Source: an uncultured Ruminococcus sp. (GTDB lineage Bacteria > Bacillota > Clostridia > Lachnospirales > Lachnospiraceae). From it: 12,346 bases of DNA. Every line of letters begins with the position of its first letter. Within the stretch, counting starts at the first letter, position 1. The notes under the pieces are model-generated. The model saw only the letters and a list, made by a program, of their open reading frames with translations, made no database searches and was not told the origin of the DNA. Location: the NCBI GenBank assembly GCA_900555215.1, contig USKR01000010.1, forward strand, positions 1-12,346, in the 5' to 3' direction. A program made the translations under genes and the position numbers. This document shows positions 5,746 to 12,346 of this stretch, one piece after another.

Positions 5746-6569
5746 AACGCCTCACCTGCCTTTTCCAGATCTTCCATTGCGATCTTATACTCATCATCAT
5801 TTGGAGCCTTGCCATGCCATGACGCCGCATTTTCCATAAAGGAAACCCCTTTACCTTTCAGCGTCTTTGCAATAACAGCCACTGGCTTTCCTTTTATATT
5901 CCTCGCATCTTTAAACGCTGACTCGATCTGCTCGAAATCATTTCCATCAATATTAATAACGTGGAAATTAAATGCCTCGAATTTCTTATCGATGGGATAG
6001 GGAGAATTCACTTTATCCACTTCGCCATCGATCTGGAGATTATTGTTGTCCACGATCACGACCAGATTGTCCAGTTTGTGGTGGGCGGCAAGCATAGAAG
6101 CCTCCCAAACCTGCCCCTCCTGAAGCTCGCCATCTCCCAGCATCGTATAGACACGGTAAGACGCTCCGGAAAGCTTTGCTGCGATCGCCATCCCCACAGC
6201 CGCGGAGATTCCCTGACCGAGAGAGCCTGAAGACATGTCCACACCCGGAACCTGCTTCATATCCGGATGTCCCTGGAGATAGGAACCTGTATGGCGGAGT
6301 GTCACAAGATCCTCTTTCGGGAAATATCCCCGCTCTGCAAGAACAGAGTAGAGCGCGGGAGCTGTATGTCCTTTGGACAGCACAAATCTGTCTCTGTCAG
6401 CCTTGCCCGGATCCTTCGGATCAACATCCATCTCCTCAAAATACAGGTAAGTAAGAATCTCCGCCGCTGACAGTGAGCCGCCCGGATGTCCGGCCTTCGC
6501 ACTGTGAACTGCAGTCACGATATCCTTACGGACCTCATTGGTAATCTTCATCAGCTTTAATTTGTCCAT
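5733..6569 (-). CDS. Transketolase, N-terminal subunit
   Basis: This 278-residue subunit is the thiamine diphosphate-binding half of a split transketolase. Visible motifs are KAGHPGGSLSAAEIL (25-39, His28), SKGHTAPALYS (65-75, His68) and GSLGQGISAAVGMA (115-128). The cofactor motif starts with GDGELQEGQ (145-153) and ends with the asparagines of VDNNNLQIDG (173-182), giving the standard GDG-x(~27)-NN spacing. These residues bind the diphosphate through Mg2+. The length is normal for stand-alone N-subunits, so this is a native split gene and not a frameshift. AAAGGAGAT lies 3-4 bases before the ATG. It follows the transaldolase gene by 49 bases with no terminator between, so the three genes form one non-oxidative pentose phosphate operon. 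Confidence 0.95.
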   Translation of the reverse strand: MDKLKLMKITNEVRKDIVTAVHSAKAGHPGGSLSAAEILTYLYFEEMDVDPKDPGKADRDRFVLSKGHTAPALYSVLAERGYFPKEDLVTLRHTGSYLQGHPDMKQVPGVDMSSGSLGQGISAAVGMAIAAKLSGASYRVYTMLGDGELQEGQVWEASMLAAHHKLDNLVVIVDNNNLQIDGEVDKVNSPYPIDKKFEAFNFHVINIDGNDFEQIESAFKDARNIKGKPVAVIAKTLKGKGVSFMENAASWHGKAPNDDEYKIAMEDLEKAGEALCQM

Positions 6570-6618
6570 AGTATCTCCTTTTTCTTAATATTCTCAATCC
6601 TTAGTTCAAAGGGCGCAG

Positions 6619-7272
6619 TTATTCTCCAAATACTGCTCTGTAATCTTCCTGGAATTTCCTGATGCCTGCATCTGTCAGCGGATGATGTGTCATCTGCTCC
6701 AGCACCTTATACGGCACTGTGGCAATATCCGCTCCTGCAAGAGCGCAGTCTGTGATATGCATGGGATTCCTGACACTCGCCGCAATGATCTCCGTCTCGA
6801 TCCCTGCAACGGCAAAAATTTCAGCGATCTCCTCCACCAGCTCAACGCCCCTCACCGAAATATCATCGAGACGTCCTAAAAACGGCGAAACGTATGCCGC
6901 TCCTGCCCTTGCAGCCAGCAGCGCCTGGTTTGCTGTAAAAATCAGAGTTACATTCGTCTTGATCCCCTCAGCTGCAAGTACTTTCACAGCTTTAAGACCT
7001 TCTGTTGTCATAGGAATCTTTACAACCATATTGGGGTGAATCTTTGCGATCTCACGTCCCTCGCGTATCATCCCTTCCGCGTCCGTAGTCGTGGCTTTAA
7101 CTTCACCGCTGATCGGACCGTCCACGATCGATGCGATCTCTGCGATCACATCCTCAAACTTTCTTCCTTCCTTTGCTATGAGCGAAGGATTAGTCGTCAC
7201 CCCGCAGATCACGCCCATATCATTAGCTTTTCTAATATCATCAACGTTTGCAGTGTCAATAAAAAATCTCAA
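6619..7272 (-). CDS. Transaldolase of the short (FSA/TalC-like) family
   Basis: A 217-residue TIM-barrel class I aldolase that probably transfers dihydroxyacetone units between sugar phosphates in the non-oxidative pentose phosphate pathway. Key residues are Asp6 ([10 protein letters not shown]), [13 protein letters not shown] (24-36) and the Schiff-base Lys85 in [12 protein letters not shown]. Glu57 ([14 protein letters not shown]) and Phe131 (SPFLGRLDD) are also in place. E. coli fructose-6-phosphate aldolase has Gln59 and Tyr131 at the last two positions, while true transaldolases have Glu and Phe. The sequence therefore predicts transaldolase and not F6P aldolase activity. The start is TTG, supported by AGGAGGT 8 bases upstream and by the conserved N-terminus [10 protein letters not shown]. 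It is the first gene of the operon and follows a strong promoter; transketolase subunits follow. Confidence 0.93.
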   Translation of the reverse strand: MRFFIDTANVDDIRKANDMGVICGVTTNPSLIAKEGRKFEDVIAEIASIVDGPISGEVKATTTDAEGMIREGREIAKIHPNMVVKIPMTTEGLKAVKVLAAEGIKTNVTLIFTANQALLAARAGAAYVSPFLGRLDDISVRGVELVEEIAEIFAVAGIETEIIAASVRNPMHITDCALAGADIATVPYKVLEQMTHHPLTDAGIRKFQEDYRAVFGE

Positions 7273-7315
7273 TTCAAGCCACCTCCTGTGAAACCAGCCT
7301 CATATTACAGCCTTG

Positions 7316-7344
7316 ATTATATCCATTAACAAAACTCAGGTCAA
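7316..7344 (-). promoter_or_regulatory. Sigma-A promoter of the transaldolase-transketolase operon
   Basis: On the minus strand, TTGACC (7344-7339), a 17-base spacer and TATAAT (7321-7316). The predicted start site is about 37 bases before the TTG start codon. The rest of the gap back to recR (7345-7433) contains only a weak inverted repeat, GCTCTG/CAGAGC, with a long loop and no convincing terminator. Confidence 0.85.
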
Positions 7345-7433
7345 CCACTGTTCCTTCGATACTTACAAATCTCGCTGTTTTTCTTTGCATACAATCCTGC
7401 TTCGGATGCTCTGTTTTTCTCTTTTGAACCGGC

Positions 7434-8030
7434 TCAGAGCTCCGTACGGCCTTCTAATGCCCGCAGCAGGGTCACTTCATCGATATATTCCAGGTCGCCG
7501 CCCACCGGGACTCCGCTGGCGATCCTGCTGACTTTAATGCCCGCAGGCTTGATGAGCTTGCTGATATACATTGCAGTTGTCTCCCCTTCCAGACTGGAAT
7601 TTGTCGCAATGATCACCTCATCTACATCCCCCTGGAGGCGCTCCATAAGTTCTTTGAGCCGGATATCCCCCGGTCCGATGCCCAGCATCGGGGAGATCGC
7701 GCCGTGGAGCACATGATACACTCCGTTATATTTTCCTGTTTTCTCATATGCCGCAAGGTCTCTCGGCGTCTCCACTACCATGATTGTTTTCTTGTCCCTG
7801 TCCGGGTTGCTGCAGATAGGGCAGATATCTCTGTCCGTAAGGGTGCAGCACTCCTTACAGTATCTGACATTCTTCCTTGCCTCCACGATCGCCTGCGCCA
7901 GCCCTTCCACCTGGTCCACCGGCATATTGATAATATGAAAGGCAAGACGCTGAGCAGATTTACTCCCGATCCCCGGCAGACGAGAAAATTCCTCGATCAG
8001 CCGGCTGATCTGGTTACTGTAATACTCCAT
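7434..8030 (-). CDS. recR: Recombination protein RecR
   Basis: A 198-residue protein of normal RecR length. It begins with a helix-hairpin-helix (about 8-35, [17 protein letters not shown]) and a four-cysteine zinc finger (Cys58, Cys61, Cys70, Cys73). A Toprim domain (about 80-175) contains [17 protein letters not shown] and [10 protein letters not shown], and [16 protein letters not shown] follows near the end. With RecO and RecF, RecR loads RecA on single-stranded gaps; it forms a ring-shaped clamp on DNA. AGGGGTG lies 7 bases before the ATG. It is normally co-transcribed with dnaX and ybaB. Here a 160-base gap filled with REP-like repeats separates it from ybaB, so it may be expressed more weakly or from its own promoter, though I see no clear one. 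Confidence 0.97.
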   Translation of the reverse strand: MEYYSNQISRLIEEFSRLPGIGSKSAQRLAFHIINMPVDQVEGLAQAIVEARKNVRYCKECCTLTDRDICPICSNPDRDKKTIMVVETPRDLAAYEKTGKYNGVYHVLHGAISPMLGIGPGDIRLKELMERLQGDVDEVIIATNSSLEGETTAMYISKLIKPAGIKVSRIASGVPVGGDLEYIDEVTLLRALEGRTEL

Positions 8031-8062
8031 TCTGTTACACCCCTGTCGCTAAACACAAATTG

Positions 8063-8103
8063 AAAGGGGTCGGTCAGACATCTGATATCTGATAGCCCCT
8101 TTT
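8063..8103. repeat. Degenerate REP-like hairpin (copy 3)
   Basis: Outer arms AAAGGGG (8063-8069) and CCCCTTTT (8096-8103) match the arms of the intact repeats. The centre is longer: TCAGA (8074-8078) can pair with TCTGA (8088-8092), and the 7-mer ATCTGAT occurs twice in tandem at 8080-8093. It looks like a decayed or expanded unit. It lies 33 bases before the recR start codon. Confidence 0.55.
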
Positions 8104-8139
8104 GTTTTTAAATTTCGAAATATCGCGAATTTATTTCCC

Positions 8140-8181
8140 AAAGGGGTCAGACCCCTGTTAAGAGGGGTCTGACCCCTTTTT
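8140..8181. repeat. REP-like inverted pair (copy 4) between ybaB and recR
   Basis: AAAGGGGTCAGACCCCT (8140-8156) and AGGGGTCTGACCCCTTT (8163-8179) are perfect 17-base complements separated by the 6-base spacer GTTAAG. The arrangement is the same as at 3799-3833, including the spacer length. It starts 10 bases after the ybaB stop codon. A TTTTT tract follows it on the plus strand and only TTT on the minus strand, so termination of the dnaX-ybaB transcript is possible but not certain. Confidence 0.9.
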
Positions 8182-8190
8182 CCGAAATTG

Positions 8191-8544
8191 TCAGAACATT
8201 CCCGGCATTCCGCCGCCAAGCCCGCCTGTCAGCTTGGACATCGCTGCGCCTGTCTCTTCATCCACCTTTCTGATCGCCTCATTGGTCGCCGCCACGATCA
8301 GATCTTCCAGCATCTCGATATCCTCTGGGTCCACAACTTCTTCAGCCAGTTTAACTTTCAGGACTTCTCTCTTGCCGGATACCGTTACCTCGACTGCGCC
8401 GCCTCCGGCTGCCGCTGTGAATTCCTTCGCTTCCAGCTCTTTCTGCTGTTCTTCCATCTGACGCTGCATCCTCTGCGCCTGTTTCATCAGGTTTGCCATG
8501 TTCCCGGGCATTCCGCCGCCCGGGAATCCGCCTCTCTTTGCCAT
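8191..8544 (-). CDS. ybaB: YbaB/EbfC family nucleoid-associated protein
   Basis: A 117-residue DNA-binding protein. A glycine- and methionine-rich N-terminus (residues 1-15) is followed by a charged helix (about 16-42, NLMKQAQRMQRQMEEQQKEL). Then come the core strands, with GGGAVEVTVSGKREVLKVKL and VVDPEDIEMLEDLIVAATNEA, and the protein ends in a glycine-rich tail. These are the hallmarks of the YbaB/EbfC family, which forms small dimers that bind DNA and is almost always found between dnaX and recR. The start codon is 1 base after the dnaX stop codon (TAA T ATG), and its GGAGG ribosome site lies within the end of dnaX, indicating translational coupling. REP-like repeats begin 10 bases after its stop codon. 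Confidence 0.95.
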   Translation of the reverse strand: MAKRGGFPGGGMPGNMANLMKQAQRMQRQMEEQQKELEAKEFTAAAGGGAVEVTVSGKREVLKVKLAEEVVDPEDIEMLEDLIVAATNEAIRKVDEETGAAMSKLTGGLGGGMPGMF

Positions 8545-8545
8545 A

Positions 8546-10156
8546 TTAATCCTCCACTGTTATCTCCATATTGATCTTCTGTTCTATATCCACGAATGTA
8601 TCTTCAAAATGCCTTCCCTCTTCCACATGGCGCACATCGATTTCCACCTTCTTACCGATCTTCTGCTCGATCAGTCCTTCCAGCTCCTGTACATGATCCT
8701 CCCTGCCGACCACGCTCGCCGCCAGGGTATCCGGCAGTACAATGAGCAGGCGGTTATCCCCGCCCAGGCTTAACCTTGCTTTCTTAAGGTAGCCCCTGAC
8801 CATGCCTGACGCTTCGTCTGCTATAGATCGGAAGTTTTTCACGACCTCCTGCACATCCTCGGGTATGGCATTAGGAAGCTGCGGCTTCGGTACGCTGCCG
8901 CCTCCTCCCGGTCCGTATGCCCCGGAAGATATTCCTGCTTCTCCGCTCGGGATCCCGCCTGCATAGACGATCCTCTCCTTCATATCCGCTGCGGCTTCTA
9001 TCCCTTTCTCTACCTTTTCCTCCACAGCGCGGATCCGCTCAAGAAGAGTATCCTGATCCGGCTCCATGGCAGGAGTACACAGCTTGATCAGAGCCACCTC
9101 CAGCATGACCCTCTTCTGGGTCGCATATTTCAGCTGCCCTGACAGCTCAGAGAAAATACGGATATAGCGGAACAACATATCAGGCTCCACCATCTGTGCC
9201 TCTTCCTTAAGCTGCATCAGATTTTCTGTCGATACATCCAGAACATCCTCTATATTATCAGAAGTTTTTACCAGAAGCAAGTTTCTAAGGTACCATGTGA
9301 AATCAGAGGCAAGCTGGCTCAGCTCCCTTCCCTGCATGACAAGATCCTCCACCACGTCCAGCACTCCGGACACATCTCGGTCTATGACTTTTCTCAGCAG
9401 CTGGCTGAACACATCCGTGTCAACCGCTCCCAGCACTTCCAGCACATTGTCATATGTCAGCTTCTGCCCCAGATAAAAGGCAATACACTGGTCAAGGAGG
9501 CTCAGGGCATCACGCATGGAACCGTCCGCTGCCTTCGCAATATACCTCAGCGCCTTCTCCTCCACTTCCACCTGCTCTGTATCCATGAGCTCCCGCATCC
9601 GATCCGTGATCGTTTCAATGCTGATCCTTCGGAAATCATAGTGCTGGCACCGTGACAAGATCGTGATCGGGATCCTGTGCACCTCCGTGGTCGCCAGAAT
9701 AAAGATCACATACTCCGGCGGCTCCTCCAATGTCTTTAGAAGCGCATTGAAGGCTCCTATGGAGAGCATATGCACCTCATCTATAATGTATACTTTGTAC
9801 CGCCCCTCTGTCGGACGGTAGGCGACCTCCTCCCGTATCTCACGGATATTGTCCACACCGTTGTTGGACGCCGCGTCAATCTCGATCACATTCATAGACG
9901 TGCCTGCCGCGATGGACCTGCACATCTCACACTCCCCGCACGGACTCCCGTCCACCGGATGCTCACAGTTGACCGCTTTTGCAAAAATCTTAGCCACGGT
10001 AGTCTTTCCGGTTCCCCTGGTCCCGCAGAAAAGATACGCATGTCCGATACGGTTCGCTTTGATCTGATTCTGCAATGTTGTAATAATATGATCCTGCCCC
10101 TTCACATCTCCGAATTCTGAAGGCCTGAACTTTCTGTAAAGTGCCGTATACGACAT
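8546..10156 (-). CDS. dnaX: DNA polymerase III subunit gamma/tau
   Basis: A 536-residue clamp-loader ATPase. It opens the sliding clamp and, as tau, links the loader to the polymerase at the replication fork. Visible motifs are Walker A GTRGTGKT (45-52), a zinc-binding cysteine set (Cys64, Cys73, Cys76, Cys79), Walker B VYIIDEVH (122-129), sensor-1 ILATTE (153-158) and the arginine finger in ILSRCQ (166-171). The AAA+ and collar regions (to about residue 360) are followed by a low-complexity glycine-rich link (about 400-415) and a C-terminal domain. AGAGGTG precedes the ATG by 7 bases. I see no convincing slippery heptamer for a short gamma form. It overlaps functionally with ybaB, whose ribosome site it contains. 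Its promoter is probably in the 112-base gap after pfkA, but is not obvious. Confidence 0.97.
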   Translation of the reverse strand: MSYTALYRKFRPSEFGDVKGQDHIITTLQNQIKANRIGHAYLFCGTRGTGKTTVAKIFAKAVNCEHPVDGSPCGECEMCRSIAAGTSMNVIEIDAASNNGVDNIREIREEVAYRPTEGRYKVYIIDEVHMLSIGAFNALLKTLEEPPEYVIFILATTEVHRIPITILSRCQHYDFRRISIETITDRMRELMDTEQVEVEEKALRYIAKAADGSMRDALSLLDQCIAFYLGQKLTYDNVLEVLGAVDTDVFSQLLRKVIDRDVSGVLDVVEDLVMQGRELSQLASDFTWYLRNLLLVKTSDNIEDVLDVSTENLMQLKEEAQMVEPDMLFRYIRIFSELSGQLKYATQKRVMLEVALIKLCTPAMEPDQDTLLERIRAVEEKVEKGIEAAADMKERIVYAGGIPSGEAGISSGAYGPGGGGSVPKPQLPNAIPEDVQEVVKNFRSIADEASGMVRGYLKKARLSLGGDNRLLIVLPDTLAASVVGREDHVQELEGLIEQKIGKKVEIDVRHVEEGRHFEDTFVDIEQKINMEITVED

Positions 10157-10190
10157 GTGTTACACCTCTTGCTCTCTTTTATTTCTATAG

Positions 10191-10208
10191 TTAATGCTGT
10201 TTTAATGC
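10191..10208 (-). promoter_or_regulatory. Direct repeat in the dnaX upstream region
   Basis: TTAATGC occurs twice (10191-10197 and 10202-10208) with an 11-base period, about one helical turn. It lies 35-52 bases before the dnaX start codon, where a promoter would be expected. It may be an operator or a chance repeat. No good -35/-10 pair is seen. Confidence 0.25.
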
Positions 10209-10230
10209 AGTTTCCCGCAGACAAGCGACC

Positions 10231-10255
10231 GCGCAGGGACCTTAAGTCCCTGCGC
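10231..10255 (-). terminator. Hairpin after pfkA, possible terminator or mRNA end
   Basis: GCGCAGGGAC (10231-10240) and GTCCCTGCGC (10246-10255) are perfect 10-base complements around the loop CTTAA. The hairpin begins 13 bases after the pfkA stop codon. No U-tract follows on the minus strand (GGTCGCTTG), so it is not a classical intrinsic terminator. It may instead protect the pfkA mRNA 3' end or let some transcription pass into dnaX. Confidence 0.5.
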
Positions 10256-10268
10256 CTCTATCTGCCTT

Positions 10269-11345
10269 TTATTCATCGCCAAAGCTGATGCCGATCATGC
10301 GCGCCTCTTTGATCAGGCTGCAGTTCGGATCAACATATTTTAACTTTCCGGCCACTTCTTCCAGCGGTACCTTCACCGTCTCTCCGCCTTTCAGGCCAAC
10401 CATGTAACCGAACTTGCCTTCCAGGATCAGCTCTGCTGCTTTCGCCCCCACTCTCGTGGCGATCACCCTGTCGTATGCACACGGCTCTCCGCCCCTCTGC
10501 GTATGCCCCGGCACTGTGATGCGGACTTCCTTGTCCGTCTCCTTCTGGATCTGCTCCGCCAGTTCATAAGCGATAGACGGATATTTCCTCTTCGCCAGCT
10601 TCTCCTTGTATTCTTTTTTCTTTAATTTCGCATCCTCCTTAGAGATCGCTCCCTCTGCCACCGCAAGGATGGTGAACGGTTTTCCTGCCTTGGAACGTCC
10701 GTCGATCACCTTTGCAATGGACTTGATATCATACGGGATCTCCGGAAGAAGGATAATGTCCGCGCCGCCGGCGATACCTGCGTGCAGTGTGACATGTCCC
10801 ACTTTGTGTCCCATTACTTCTATAATAAATACGCGGCTGTGGGACGTGGCTGTCGTGTGGATCCTGTCAATGGTATCAGTCGCGATATCCACCGCGCTCT
10901 GGAATCCGAACGTCATCTCTGTCCCCCACAGGTCATTGTCAATGGTCTTTGGAAGTGTGATCACATTAAGCCCTTCTTCTCGCAGCAGGTTCGCGGTTTT
11001 ATGCGTTCCGTTTCCTCCCAGGATCACCAGGCAGTTGAGGTTGAGCTTATGATATGTATGCTTCATTGCCTCGACTTTGTCAAGCCCGTCCTTGTCCGGC
11101 ACTCGCATCAGTTTAAACGGCTGTCTGGATGTCCCGAGAATGGTGCCTCCTCTTGTCAGGATCCCTGAGAAATCTCTTGAAGTGAGCATACTGAAATCTG
11201 CATAGATCAGACCCTTATATCCGTCCTTGAATCCATAGATCTCTACATCGTTGCGCTTGGTGCAGATTCCCTTTACCACGCCGCGCATGGCAGCGTTCAA
11301 TGCCTGACAGTCTCCGCCGCTTGTCAACATTCCGATTCTTAACAT
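10269..11345 (-). CDS. pfkA: 6-phosphofructokinase (group III-like, probably ATP-dependent)
   Basis: A 358-residue kinase that phosphorylates fructose 6-phosphate to the 1,6-bisphosphate in glycolysis. Motifs are TSGGDCQALNAAMRG (8-22), LGGNGTHKTA (109-118), LPKTIDNDLWGTE (131-143, catalytic Asp136), EVMGHKVGH (176-184) and PGHTQRGGEP near the C-terminus. Gly113 stands at the position where PPi-dependent enzymes carry Asp, which favours ATP. Lys133 stands where E. coli PfkA has Gly and PPi enzymes have Lys. The Gly plus Lys combination is known from actinobacterial-type ATP enzymes (group III). His180 replaces the Arg of E. coli MGR, and the protein is about 40 residues longer than E. coli PfkA. 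AGGAGG is 10 bases before the ATG. It has its own promoter and lies downstream of pgi. Phosphoryl donor choice is inference. Confidence 0.93.
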   Translation of the reverse strand: MLRIGMLTSGGDCQALNAAMRGVVKGICTKRNDVEIYGFKDGYKGLIYADFSMLTSRDFSGILTRGGTILGTSRQPFKLMRVPDKDGLDKVEAMKHTYHKLNLNCLVILGGNGTHKTANLLREEGLNVITLPKTIDNDLWGTEMTFGFQSAVDIATDTIDRIHTTATSHSRVFIIEVMGHKVGHVTLHAGIAGGADIILLPEIPYDIKSIAKVIDGRSKAGKPFTILAVAEGAISKEDAKLKKKEYKEKLAKRKYPSIAYELAEQIQKETDKEVRITVPGHTQRGGEPCAYDRVIATRVGAKAAELILEGKFGYMVGLKGGETVKVPLEEVAGKLKYVDPNCSLIKEARMIGISFGDE

Positions 11346-11378
11346 AGTAACACTTCCTCCTTTATCCTGCTGACCGGC

Positions 11379-11449
11379 ATCTGCTTAAACAGAGCAGATC
11401 CTGCCCTGCCAAAATAGAATAAGCAGCCGGTCCTCTCCGACTGCTTATT
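11379..11449 (-). promoter_or_regulatory. Two hairpins in the pfkA leader
   Basis: AATAAGCAG (11418-11426) pairs with CTGCTTATT (11441-11449), with three further inner pairs (11428-11430 with 11437-11439). This hairpin lies right at the predicted transcription start. A second inverted repeat, ATCTGC/GCAGAT (11379-11384 with 11394-11399), lies midway to the start codon. The first could be a stabilising 5' hairpin, an operator or a leftover pgi terminator; only CTATTTTGG follows it, a weak U-tract. No known riboswitch is recognised. Confidence 0.45.
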
Positions 11450-11478
11450 ATTATACCCCATTTATCAAAACTGAACAA
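11450..11478 (-). promoter_or_regulatory. Sigma-A promoter of pfkA
   Basis: On the minus strand, TTGTTC (11478-11473), a 17-base spacer and the consensus TATAAT (11455-11450). The predicted start site is near 11443, giving a leader of about 100 bases before the pfkA ATG. The promoter begins about 50 bases after the pgi stop codon, so pfkA can be expressed independently of pgi. Confidence 0.8.
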
Positions 11479-11529
11479 GAAATTTCATGCCTGAGGTTGC
11501 ATGTCATTCCGAACGTATGCCCGGACCGC

Positions 11530-12346
11530 TTACAGTCTCTTGAGAAGCGCTTCTCGCTCTTCCTCATATCCCGGTTTTCCGAGCAGAGCGAACATGTTTC
11601 TCTTATAGCTCTCAACGCCCGGCTGGTTGAACGGATTAACGCCGAGTAAGTATCCGCTCACGCCGCAGGCAAACTCAAAGAAATAGAACAGCTCGCCCAG
11701 GTAGAATTCATTCTGCTCCGGTATCTTCACCATCAGATTCGGAACATTTCCGTCTGTATGAGCAAGGATTGTTCCGTTCATAGCGCTCTTGTTGATAAAA
11801 TCTACATTCTTTCCTGCAAGATAATTCAGTCCGTCCAGATCTACCGGCTCTTCATTGATCACGATCTCTTCCCTGGACTTTTCTACATTGAGAACAGTCT
11901 CGAACAGGATTCTGTTTCCGTCCTGGATGAACTGACCCATGGAATGCAGGTCTGTGGTCAGGTCTACGGATGCCGGGAAGATACCCTTCTGGTCCTTGCC
12001 CTCGCTCTCGCCGTAAAGCTGTTTCCACCATTCAGATACATAGTGAAGGCTCGGCTCGTAGTTTGCCAGCACTTCCACTGTCTTTCCCTTACGGAGCAGG
12101 ATATTCCGGATTGCTGCATACTGCATCGCATCATTCTCTGCAAAATCATTTTCCAGAGCTGCTTTTCTTCCTGCTGCCGCGCCTTCCATCAGTTTATCGA
12201 TATCAGCGCCGCTCACAGCGATCGGAAGCAGTCCTACTGCAGTAAGCACTGAGAAACGTCCGCCTACATCATCCGGCACTACGAATGTCTCGTATCCTTC
12301 CTCTGTAGCGAGGTTCTTAAGCGCTCCTTTTGCCTTATCTGTAGTG
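11530..12346 (-). CDS. pgi: Glucose-6-phosphate isomerase (5' end outside the window)
   Basis: The visible 271 residues are the C-terminal part of a phosphoglucose isomerase, which interconverts glucose 6-phosphate and fructose 6-phosphate and supplies the substrate of the downstream pfkA product. The frame is open to the right edge ([20 protein letters not shown]...). The signature [19 protein letters not shown] (visible residues 24-42) binds substrate. Near the end, [22 protein letters not shown] holds the catalytic-site lysine of PGI signature 2. Clostridial and Bacillus enzymes are about 450 residues, so roughly 180 N-terminal residues are missing here. A GTG inside the frame near 12279 could be mistaken for a start, but it lies within the conserved VVPDDVGG motif. 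Family assignment is secure. Confidence 0.95.
   Translation of the reverse strand, partial: TTDKAKGALKNLATEEGYETFVVPDDVGGRFSVLTAVGLLPIAVSGADIDKLMEGAAAGRKAALENDFAENDAMQYAAIRNILLRKGKTVEVLANYEPSLHYVSEWWKQLYGESEGKDQKGIFPASVDLTTDLHSMGQFIQDGNRILFETVLNVEKSREEIVINEEPVDLDGLNYLAGKNVDFINKSAMNGTILAHTDGNVPNLMVKIPEQNEFYLGELFYFFEFACGVSGYLLGVNPFNQPGVESYKRNMFALLGKPGYEEEREALLKRL

Noticed and set aside
3796..8181. Composite transposon or CRISPR-like array made by the repeated GGGGTCAGACCCC units
   Set aside because: The copies are few, irregularly spaced and inverted, with conserved housekeeping genes between them. They fit dispersed REP-type repeats better.
8831..8842. Possible dnaX programmed frameshift at an A5 run (GTGAAAAACTTC on the coding strand)
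   Set aside because: It does not form an X XXY YYZ heptamer in the reading frame, and no supporting stem was evident.
10606..11052. Plus-strand open frame of 148 codons antisense to pfkA
   Set aside because: It is a shadow of a highly conserved gene, with low-complexity composition and no initiation signals.
11758..12252. Plus-strand open frame of 164 codons antisense to pgi
   Set aside because: It lies wholly within pgi, which has clear signatures; no ribosome site or family similarity is visible.

Overview
The window looks like chromosomal DNA of a Clostridia member, most likely Lachnospiraceae. Supporting signs are a two-subunit (split) transketolase next to a short transaldolase, a phosphofructokinase with a PKTIDND motif, the order dnaX-ybaB-recR, a LysM / DUF5711-like / CvpA membrane cluster, sigma-A type promoters with 17-base spacers, strong AGGAGG-type ribosome binding sites, and a Firmicutes-type rRNA spacer hallmark (ACCTTGAAAACTGCAT) at the left edge. 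Family placement is inference from gene content; no database search was run.

Every gene I can support is on the minus strand, so transcription runs from right to left. From the right edge: pgi (its 5' part lies outside the window), pfkA with its own promoter, dnaX and ybaB (stop and start codons 1 base apart), a repeat-filled gap, recR, a promoter, then an operon of transaldolase - transketolase N-subunit - transketolase C-subunit. Next comes an AT-rich REP-associated tyrosine transposase (RAYT) with its palindromic repeats, a membrane LysM protein, a promoter with a structured leader, a DUF5711-like membrane protein, cvpA, and finally a strongly promoted tRNA-Ala(TGC) followed by what looks like the spacer in front of a 23S rRNA gene.

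The metabolic genes cover upper glycolysis (pgi, pfkA) and the non-oxidative pentose phosphate pathway (tal, tktN, tktC). Replication and repair are represented by dnaX, ybaB and recR. LysM, DUF5711-like and CvpA are probably cell-envelope proteins.

The most unusual feature is a family of palindromes built on GGGGTC-A/T-GACCCC. They occur as two head-to-head pairs, each with a 6-base spacer (3799-3833 and 8142-8177), one single 25-base palindrome (4788-4812) and one decayed copy (8063-8103). They accompany the RAYT gene. One copy supplies the last residues, stop codon and terminator hairpin of the transketolase C-subunit gene. Another supplies the C-terminal residues of the transposase itself. 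A third separates ybaB from recR. Other points worth a second look: a tRNA-Ala/23S-leader arrangement with no 16S gene upstream, a probable inactive JAMM/MPN-like domain in the LysM protein, and a multi-hairpin leader in front of the DUF5711-like gene.
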